A stretch of 64,000 nt of DNA from an uncultured Oscillospiraceae bacterium. GTDB lineage: Bacteria > Bacillota > Clostridia > Oscillospirales > Ruminococcaceae. How positions within the stretch are numbered: the first letter of the stretch is position 1; the number at the start of each line of letters is the position of its first letter. The position numbers and the translations under genes are program-made. Positions 58,304 through 64,000 of this stretch are shown here, one piece after another. The notes below the pieces were generated by a model. The model did not search any database. It was not told the DNA's origin and saw only the letters and a program-made list of their open reading frames with translations. The stretch covers positions 41,446 through 105,445 of the forward strand of contig UQGL01000007.1 in NCBI GenBank assembly GCA_900540595.1, given 5' to 3'.

Positions 58304-58999
58304 ATGGAAAACGAAGAATACGAAACCATTGACCTTTTAGAGGTCCTGAATGCCGTCCGCCAGCACCTGCTGGCCGTCATTCTCACAACCCTGATCTTGG
58401 CCTGCGCCGGCTTTGGTGTTTCCAAGTTCCTGATGACCCCCAAATATCAGGCGTCCGCGCTTATGATCGTCAACACCCGGCAGGACACCACCAGCAATGT
58501 CACCAGCGACCAGATCAACTCCGCCACTAAGCTGGTTTCCACCTACAGCATCATTATTAAGAGCGATACCGTGCTGCAGCAGGTCATCAACAATCTGGGC
58601 CTGAGCCTGACCTATTCCGAGCTGGCTGGGCGCGTAGCTGTCAGCGCCGTGGACGACACTCAGGTCATGAAGATCACCGTCACCAGCGACAACCCCGAGT
58701 GGGCGCGTCAGGTCTGTGAGCAGATCACCGTGGTTTCCCCCGATGTCATTCTGGAATCTGTCGAGGCCGGCTCGGTCAAGGTCATTTCCAGCGCCTCGAT
58801 CAATCCCGATCCCGTCTCCCCCAACACGATGCGCAATACCGCTCTGGGCGGCGTGGCCGGTCTGGTCATCAGCCTCGGCATCATCTTCCTCACCGTCCTG
58901 CTGGACAACAAGATCAACACCGAGGAGGATGTCACAAAGTATCTGGATCTCACCGTTGTCGGTGTCATCCCTGAATATGAGGGAGGCAAAAAGAAATGA
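58304..58999 (+). CDS. Wzz/YveK-type capsule chain-length regulator
   Basis: The 231-residue protein has two membrane helices (about 25-45 and 180-200) flanking an outer coiled/alpha-beta domain. TPKYQASALMIVNTR after the first helix and INPDPVSPNTMRNTALGGVAGLVISLG before the second are the standard Wzz features. The short C-terminal tail activates the BY-kinase coded next. Start has GGAGG upstream; the stop overlaps the kinase start. Confidence 0.9.
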   Translation: MENEEYETIDLLEVLNAVRQHLLAVILTTLILACAGFGVSKFLMTPKYQASALMIVNTRQDTTSNVTSDQINSATKLVSTYSIIIKSDTVLQQVINNLGLSLTYSELAGRVAVSAVDDTQVMKITVTSDNPEWARQVCEQITVVSPDVILESVEAGSVKVISSASINPDPVSPNTMRNTALGGVAGLVISLGIIFLTVLLDNKINTEEDVTKYLDLTVVGVIPEYEGGKKK

Positions 59000-59736
59000 G
59001 CAAACCTGCAAAAAAGAGCCATCGCAAACTGTTCACGGTCGGTTCCGATGCCCCATTCCAGTTTACCGAGGCCTATAAGTCCCTGCGCACCAATCTGGAG
59101 TTTCTTTCTGCCTCCGGCAACTGCAAGACCATCCTGATCACTTCCTCCGTGTCTGAGGAGGGCAAGAGCAATGTTGCTATCAACCTCGCCATCACGCTGG
59201 CCGCCTCCGGCAAGCGGGTCGTGCTGGTGGACTGCGACATGCGCAAATCCACCATCTCCCGCTATCTGCGCATTCCGCGCAGCCGCACGGGCCTGACGAA
59301 TGTCATCACCTCCCATGAGGAAAATGCACTGGCCTCCGCACTCATCCGGATGAAGGACACCGGCATCACGGTCCTGCCGGTCGGCACCATCCCGCCGAAC
59401 CCCGCAGAGCTGCTGGCCTCTTCCGTGACCGAGAAGATCTTTAAGGCGCTGCAGAACGCCTTCGATTATGTGATCGTTGACACGCCCCCCGTCTCTGTCG
59501 TCACCGATGCCGCCGTCCTCTGCCGCGTGGCGGACGGTGTGCTGCTCGTTGTGCGCCCCGGCGTCACCACGATCCAGGGTGCCCAGCTGAGCAAAAAGAA
59601 CCTCGAGGCCGTAAACGCCCACATTCTGGGCGTTATCATGAACGGCTACAACGCCAAAAAGATCGGCCGCCGCGACGGCTACTCCTACGCCTATTCGTAC
59701 GGCTACTACGACTCCAAACAGGAAACCGATGAATGA
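58996..59736 (+). CDS. bacterial tyrosine kinase (CpsD/YwqD type)
   Basis: A 246-residue kinase. Walker A-type SSVSEEGKSNVAINLA, Walker A' VVLVDCDMRKS and Walker B DYVIVDTPP are those of BY-kinases. The C terminus has a Tyr cluster (YSYAYSYGYYDS) for autophosphorylation. It works with the Wzz-type partner to set capsule length and export. It overlaps genes on both sides by four bases (ATGA). Confidence 0.93.
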   Translation: MSKPAKKSHRKLFTVGSDAPFQFTEAYKSLRTNLEFLSASGNCKTILITSSVSEEGKSNVAINLAITLAASGKRVVLVDCDMRKSTISRYLRIPRSRTGLTNVITSHEENALASALIRMKDTGITVLPVGTIPPNPAELLASSVTEKIFKALQNAFDYVIVDTPPVSVVTDAAVLCRVADGVLLVVRPGVTTIQGAQLSKKNLEAVNAHILGVIMNGYNAKKIGRRDGYSYAYSYGYYDSKQETDE

Positions 59737-60488
59737 AAAACTCTCTTGTAGAGCTGCACTGCCACATCCTGCCGGGCATTGACGACGGCGCCAGAGATCT
59801 GGATATGTCGATGTCGCTTATGCGCCGGGAGGTATCCGACGGCGTTGTAGGCGTTGTCTTTACGCCGCACTTTCATTATGAGCGCATCACAGTAGAAAAG
59901 TTTGTCGAACTGCGCAAGGCCGCCTTCCGGCAGGTCGCGGCTGCGGTCCGCACCGAGGGGCTGCGCGTAGCCGGTAAGCTTGGGGCGGAGGTGTACTATT
60001 CCACAGCTCTGCCCAGCCTTGATCTGAGCAAGCTGGCCTTTGCCGACACAAGCTACATTCTGATTGAATTTCCCACCACCATCCAGCCGCCGGGCATTGA
60101 TGAAACGCTGTTTGCCATCCGTGCTCAGGGCTACACGCCGATCCTCGCCCATGTTGAGCGCTACCCCTTTGTGACCGAGGACCCCACCCTGTTGTACAAC
60201 TGGGTCAATGCGGGGTGTCTGGCGCAGATCAACGCGACCGGCCTGATCCGCGAGGGGCATACCAGCCGCTGGCTGCACAAGCTGCTGGACTGGAACCTTG
60301 TGCATCTGCTCTCCAGCGATTGCCACCACCCCGAAAAACGCCCGCCCAACCTGCGGGAGGGCTTTGACCATCTGCCCCCGGCCGTTGCCCGCCGCCTGCA
60401 GAAAAACGCGATCGAGGTCTACCTCGGCAATGAGTTCCGTGTGCCGGACCCGACAGAGCCCAAATACCGCTTCGGGCATTGGGTATAA
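59733..60488 (+). CDS. PHP-family protein-tyrosine phosphatase (CpsB/YwqE type)
   Basis: The 251-residue manganese-dependent phosphatase removes phosphate from the BY-kinase. Metal ligands are in ELHCHILPGIDDGA, FTPHFHYE, GAEVYY, LAHVERYP and SSDCHHPEKR, the full PHP set. It completes the Wzz-kinase-phosphatase trio. Its stop codon sits in the left arm of a long terminator hairpin. Confidence 0.93.
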   Translation: MKNSLVELHCHILPGIDDGARDLDMSMSLMRREVSDGVVGVVFTPHFHYERITVEKFVELRKAAFRQVAAAVRTEGLRVAGKLGAEVYYSTALPSLDLSKLAFADTSYILIEFPTTIQPPGIDETLFAIRAQGYTPILAHVERYPFVTEDPTLLYNWVNAGCLAQINATGLIREGHTSRWLHKLLDWNLVHLLSSDCHHPEKRPPNLREGFDHLPPAVARRLQKNAIEVYLGNEFRVPDPTEPKYRFGHWV

Positions 60489-60532
60489 ACAAAAAGCCGT
60501 CGATGATGCATCGACGGTTTTTGTTTATACCC
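60481..60532. terminator. long bidirectional terminator
   Basis: GGGTATAAACAAAAAGCCGTCGATG and CATCGACGGTTTTTGTTTATACCC form a stem of about 24 pairs with a short loop. T-runs occur on both strands within the arms. It serves the capsule genes (plus) and the convergent GT2 gene (minus). Confidence 0.85.
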
Positions 60533-60533
60533 T

Positions 60534-60562
60534 GTAGGGGCCGGGCATGCCCGGCCCTCAAC
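60534..60562. repeat. short repeat family B element
   Basis: GTAGGGGCCGGGCATGCCCGGCCCTCAAC. Close copies are at 1608-1634, 29621-29650 (CAGGGGCCGATGCTCGCATCG) and 5611-5640 (GTAGGGGCGAGCATCGCTCGCCC). Confidence 0.65.
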
Positions 60563-60595
60563 CTCACCATAAGCGCCCTGCCTCGTGGCCGGGCA

Positions 60596-61441
60596 TCACG
60601 CCTCGGCGACTGCAACCAGATACTTATAGATCTGCGGCTTGTATTCCTCATACAGGCCCAGATGCTCATACAGCTCCTTGTAATAGGCAAACAGCGTGGC
60701 ACGGGTGGCCACCACATTCACCGGGTTCAGCGCCGTATGCACCGCGCTGCCCGGCGTGTTGAAGTAGTTGTAGATCGGCGTTGACAGCGCGTAGAACTTC
60801 TCCGCATAGCGGATATAGCTCAGGTTAAAGTAGAGATCCTCCGACCAGTCCATATCCTCGGCGCAGATGACATCATCGTGGGCGTGCACAATGTCGGCGC
60901 GGTAGAGCTTGTTCCACATCACGCCGTAGTAGAAGCTGGCCGGCTCCTGCATCAGCCCGGCGGCAAACTCCTCCTTCGTCATCGGCCCCTCCATCAGGAA
61001 ACCGAAGGTCTGCACCCGGGTCGGGCGCTCGGGCCGCTGGCTGCCCTCGGCGCGGGGCTTGGGCGGCGAGATGCGGTTGTAATGGGCAATGACCAGATCC
61101 GCCCCGCTCTCCTCGGCATGGCGGACGAGCAGCTCGGTGGCGTAGGGCTGGATCGTATCGTCCGCATCGACAAACTGCAGGTATTTTCCCTTTGCCTCAC
61201 GCAGACCCATATTGCGGGTGGCTGCCACACCGCTGTTGGCCTTGTCGATCAGCACAATGCGGGGGTCCACCTTGGCGTACATCCTGCAGACCTCAAGGCT
61301 GACATCCTTGCTGCCGTCGTTCAGCAGCAGGATCTCAAGGTTCTGGTAGGTCTGGCGGCGGATGCTCTCCACACAGCGCGCGATATGATCCTGTGCGTTA
61401 TAAATGGGCACAATAATACTTACAAGCGGCTTTTCCGTCAT
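60596..61441 (-). CDS. GT2 glycosyltransferase
   Basis: A 281-residue GT-A enzyme: VSIIVPIYNAQDHIARCVESIRRQTY, LNDGSKDVSLEVC, NSGVAATRNMGL and metal site QFVDADDTI. A later CAEDMDWSEDLYFN is the catalytic-region motif of the capsule/LgtA-like group. The start at 61441 has GGAGG 9 bases upstream; 70 further open codons reach into a repeat and are discarded. It is convergent with the capsule control genes. Confidence 0.9.
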   Translation of the reverse strand: MTEKPLVSIIVPIYNAQDHIARCVESIRRQTYQNLEILLLNDGSKDVSLEVCRMYAKVDPRIVLIDKANSGVAATRNMGLREAKGKYLQFVDADDTIQPYATELLVRHAEESGADLVIAHYNRISPPKPRAEGSQRPERPTRVQTFGFLMEGPMTKEEFAAGLMQEPASFYYGVMWNKLYRADIVHAHDDVICAEDMDWSEDLYFNLSYIRYAEKFYALSTPIYNYFNTPGSAVHTALNPVNVVATRATLFAYYKELYEHLGLYEEYKPQIYKYLVAVAEA

Positions 61442-61539
61442 GGCGGCGGGCCTCCTTTTTTCCGATAGTATAACCACAATACCATAAAATCCCCCGCTTG
61501 GCAATGGAAAAAGTGCGCGAGATGTGGTATGATGCTTAT

Positions 61540-61679
61540 AAAGGCTTCCCCATCGGGGGAAGCTGTCCGCGAAGCGGACTGATGAGGGCCAACCTTCCGC
61601 CGCAGCCTGTCCACGGGCTGCCCCCGCAGACCTGCCCCTCATCCGGCCTTCGGCCACCTTCCCCCAAGGGGGAAGGCAT
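61540..61679. repeat. dispersed GC-rich inverted repeat, family A copy 4
   Basis: Starts AAAGGCTTCCCCATCGGGGGAAGC and ends CACCTTCCCCCAAGGGGGAAGGC, with inner GACTGATGAGGG and CCCCTCATCCGGCC. Most compact of the four copies at 140 bases. Confidence 0.82.
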
Positions 61680-61702
61680 CACTATGAAACGAGGTCACCA
61701 AC

Positions 61703-63193
61703 ATGAAGCCTTCCATCATCCGCCTGCGTGCGCTGGAAAAGCAGCTTTTTGCCTACCGCTACGCGCTCAACACCATTGATTTCGATGCCGAAACCGTTGC
61801 CCCCGAGGGCAGCGCCGACGGCCGCGCCGAGGCCTGCGAGGTGCTGAGCCGCGCCAGCTTTGAGCTGCTTGTCAACGCAGACACCGCTGCCCTGCTGCAG
61901 CAGGCTGCCGTCGAGGCCGAGACCGAGCAGGAGCAGGCCGAGGTCCGCCAGCTGCAGCGCCAGTACGATGAAATTGCAAAGATCCCGGCTGAGGAGTACG
62001 CCGCCTTCACCAAGCTTTGCAACCAGAGCATCCCGGTCTGGGTCAAGGCCAAGCGCACGAATGATTTCAGCCTGTTTGCGCCGTATCTGGAAAAAATCGT
62101 GGCCGCCCGCCGGGCGCAGGCGCATTATTTTGCCCCTGACCGCGACCCGTATGAGGTCTGGCTTGACCGGTACGAGAAGGGCCTGACCATCGCCCAGTGC
62201 GATGCGTTTTTTGCCACGCTGCGCGAGACCATCGTGCCGCTGCTCGCCGACATTCAGGCCCGGGGCAAGGCCGTGCGCACCGATTTTCTCGATCAGGTGT
62301 GGCCGCTGGACGGTCAGCGCGCCGTCAGCCAAAAGATCATGGAGCTATGGGGTCTGGATCCGGCCCACTGCTATCTGGCCGAGAGCGAGCATCCCTTCAC
62401 CACCGAATTCTGGCGCGGCGATGTGCGCATCACGACCCACTATATGGAGCGCGACATGTTCTCCAACCTCTACAGTGTTGCCCATGAGGGCGGCCATGCG
62501 CTGTATGAGCTGAACATCGACCCCGCCTACGACTACACGGCCGTGACCGGCGGCGCCACAATGGGCCTCCACGAGAGCCAGTCCCGCCTGTTTGAAAACC
62601 TTGTCGGCCGCAGCCGCGCCTTTGTCAGCTTCCTCTACCCGACCCTGCGGGAAATCTTCCCCGATCAGCTGGCCGATGTCACTGCCGAGGAGGTCTGGCG
62701 CGCCGTCAACCGCGCCGAGCCCGGCCTGATCCGCACCGAGGCTGACGAGCTGACCTACGCGCTGCACATTATGGTCCGCTATGAGCTGGAGAAGGCGCTG
62801 ATGCAGGGCACGCTGGCCGTGGCCGACCTGCCCGCCGCATGGAACGCCAAGTACAAGGAGTACCTCGGCGTGGATGTGCCCGATGACGCCCACGGCTGCC
62901 TGCAGGACATCCACTGGGCGATGGGCGACCTCGGCTATTTCCCGAGCTATGCCCTCGGCAGCGCCTACGGCGCACAGGCGGTCGATGATCTGCGCAAAAC
63001 GATGGACCTCGATGCCCAGTGGGCCGCCGGTGATCTGGAGCCGCTGAAGGCTGCCCTCAAGGCGCGCGTCTGGCAGTGGGGCTGCATGAAGGAGCCGCAG
63101 TGGCTTGTGGAAAGCCTTTGCGGCGGCAAGTTCGACCCGCACCACTTCACCGAGTATCTGAAGAAGAAGTATACCGAGCTGTACGAACTGTAA
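61703..63193 (+). CDS. M32 family metallocarboxypeptidase
   Basis: The 496-residue zinc enzyme removes C-terminal residues from peptides in the cytosol. The zinc site is HEGGHALYELN (HEXXH, about residue 270), with the third ligand in MGLHESQSRLFENLVGRS. QDIHWAMGDLGYFPSYALGSAYGAQ and DVRITTHYMERD are conserved M32 blocks. Length fits the family. ATG 61703 is preceded by GAGG about 8 bases upstream. Confidence 0.94.
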   Translation: MKPSIIRLRALEKQLFAYRYALNTIDFDAETVAPEGSADGRAEACEVLSRASFELLVNADTAALLQQAAVEAETEQEQAEVRQLQRQYDEIAKIPAEEYAAFTKLCNQSIPVWVKAKRTNDFSLFAPYLEKIVAARRAQAHYFAPDRDPYEVWLDRYEKGLTIAQCDAFFATLRETIVPLLADIQARGKAVRTDFLDQVWPLDGQRAVSQKIMELWGLDPAHCYLAESEHPFTTEFWRGDVRITTHYMERDMFSNLYSVAHEGGHALYELNIDPAYDYTAVTGGATMGLHESQSRLFENLVGRSRAFVSFLYPTLREIFPDQLADVTAEEVWRAVNRAEPGLIRTEADELTYALHIMVRYELEKALMQGTLAVADLPAAWNAKYKEYLGVDVPDDAHGCLQDIHWAMGDLGYFPSYALGSAYGAQAVDDLRKTMDLDAQWAAGDLEPLKAALKARVWQWGCMKEPQWLVESLCGGKFDPHHFTEYLKKKYTELYEL

Positions 63194-63258
63194 GCAGACA
63201 GCTGCGTATCAAAAAATCACATTCCTGACCTATTGCATATCCCCCATAAAATAACATT

Positions 63259-63304
63259 CCCGGCGCCGCAAAACCGTTCCGGTCTTACGGCGCCGGGGCT
63301 TTTC
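63259..63304 (+). terminator. terminator after the M32 carboxypeptidase
   Basis: CCCGGCGCCG (63259-63268) pairs with CGGCGCCGGG (63288-63297), followed by GCTTTT. It overlaps the stop of the convergent gene. Confidence 0.75.
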
Positions 63305-63866
63305 AGCACAGGACGCTGTCAGGGCAGTGCAGGCAGGTGTACAGGTAGCCCAGTGCCTCCTCCACCGTGTCAAACTCGCCGCTGTCACTGTCGGCGGGGT
63401 GGGCGGACAGGGTGGACTTGTCAAACGGGATACCCTGCTCATGCCGCCATTCGTCAAGCTGCGCGGCGATGCTGCGGGCATAGGCCGGGCGGTCGGTACG
63501 GCTGGCCTGCGCATCTATGTAGGCGCAGGCGCTGTATCTGCCCGGCGCGGGCAGATAGGCCAGCTCGACCAGTGTGCCGCGGTCACAATCAAGGTAAAAC
63601 AGCAGCTTGCCGCCGTATGCGGCAAGCTCAGCTGCCTCCGCCTCCCGGTTTGTGATCTGGGGTACAGCGGCCGTCAGCCGCTGCAGCTCGGCCTGCAGGG
63701 CATCACCGTCCTGCGGGTAGGCGCCGGTATCCTTTGCCGCGGCGAGCTCCTCCAGGCAGTAATCCTGCCAGCAGGGTGCGCAGTTCCCCTGCTTTGCGCG
63801 CTCGACAGCGTACAGGAGATCCGCGCGATAAGCGGCTGCCAGTCTGTTCATCTGCTGATTTTCCAT
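63303..63866 (-). CDS. hypothetical protein
   Basis: A 187-residue soluble protein from ATG 63866 (the frame is open to 63902). It has a CAPCWQDYC Cys group near residue 29 and a C-terminal CLHCPDSVLC group, which may bind metal or form disulfides. Charged helices dominate. No known family. A ribosome site AAAGGATGG lies about 10 bases before the chosen start; ATG 63851 is an alternative. A long GC-rich hairpin (63894-63936) lies upstream in its leader. Confidence 0.6.
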   Translation of the reverse strand: MENQQMNRLAAAYRADLLYAVERAKQGNCAPCWQDYCLEELAAAKDTGAYPQDGDALQAELQRLTAAVPQITNREAEAAELAAYGGKLLFYLDCDRGTLVELAYLPAPGRYSACAYIDAQASRTDRPAYARSIAAQLDEWRHEQGIPFDKSTLSAHPADSDSGEFDTVEEALGYLYTCLHCPDSVLC

Positions 63867-63893
63867 AGCGTATAACCATCCTTTGCATTCAGG

Positions 63894-63936
63894 CATCCCC
63901 ACCTAAGACAGCGCCGCTGCCTTGCGTGGGGATGCT
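63894..63936. repeat. hairpin upstream of the hypothetical gene
   Basis: GCATCCCCAC and GTGGGGATGC pair, with inner AAGACAGCG/CGCTGCCTT pairs. It may be a leader structure for the minus-strand gene at 63866. It lacks a T-run. Confidence 0.55.
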
Positions 63937-63947
63937 ATTCTTATTTA

Positions 63948-64000
63948 GGGCAATACCGCATAATTCTAAGTGCCGATACGGCGAGCGAGGTGCGGCAGCT
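63948..64000. mobile_element. MITE-like element, family C copy 2, cut by the window end
   Basis: The 53 bases from GGGCAATACCGCATAATTC to the edge match the first copy at 22749 base for base up to the last two or so. The right end is outside the window. Confidence 0.8.

Noticed and set aside
61231..61700. N-terminal extension of the GT2 gene at 60596
   Set aside because: The extra codons beyond 61441 cover a leader and part of repeat family A and show no GT2 sequence.
1..64000. CRISPR arrays, tRNA or rRNA genes
   Set aside because: No regularly spaced 25-40 base direct repeats with unique spacers, no cloverleaf with TTC-family loop and no rRNA core sequence was seen on reading both strands.

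Overview
The window is GC-rich (about 60 percent or more by eye) DNA from a low-redundancy Clostridia genome. FtsH, split transketolase, a SpoIIE-type phosphatase, class D sortase, gram-positive capsule kinase/phosphatase genes and strong AGGAGG ribosome sites point to the Oscillospiraceae, near Faecalibacterium, Gemmiger and Subdoligranulum. That placement is inference from protein character; no 16S or tRNA gene is present.

Layout. 1-5.5 kb: leftward morphogenesis block of a prophage (ArpU-like activator, short TerS, TerL, portal, small protein, major capsid, connector, head closure) running off the left edge, with an inserted repeat. 5.7-9.7 kb: cardiolipin synthase, a small protein and two-subunit transketolase. 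9.8-16.8 kb: a leftward operon with one visible promoter encoding a GT2 transferase, a sugar epimerase, a nucleotidyltransferase, a membrane protein, a flippase-like/kinase fusion and a HAD phosphatase, so probably the making and transfer of an activated phospho-compound to an envelope lipid or glycan. 16.9-22.6 kb: two GT39-like membrane transferases, a serine-less acyl-carrier-like protein and FtsH. 22.6-24.7 kb: a MITE, a cluster of DnaA-box-like sites, a winged-helix regulator, a cytidylate-kinase-like protein and a small transcription unit carrying ten GGCTC repeats. 24.7-31 kb: a lower-GC surface protein, a TetM-like GTPase fused to a NYN/Rae1-like nuclease, an FMN oxidoreductase and a candidate type I toxin-antitoxin locus. 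31-39 kb: a polar amino acid ABC importer, RidA, a hydrolase, an XRE regulator, Nudix, a methyltransferase and a YesL-like protein.

39-51 kb is a rightward surface glycan cluster: three GT4 enzymes, a GINT1-N-like protein, a possible GT-D enzyme, a GT11 alpha-1,2-fucosyltransferase, GT2, a flippase, a GT6 (ABO/alpha-Gal family) enzyme and a GT-C membrane protein. GT11 plus GT6 is the pair needed for blood-group H and A/B-type ends. 51.6-64 kb: SpoIIE, a membrane/nucleotide-binding module fused to a TagA (GT26) transferase, a small secreted surface protein with class D sortase, a Wzz/tyrosine kinase/PHP phosphatase trio, another GT2, an M32 carboxypeptidase and a hypothetical protein.

At least three families of short dispersed repeats sit between genes across the whole window. 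No CRISPR array, tRNA, rRNA or complete transposase was seen.
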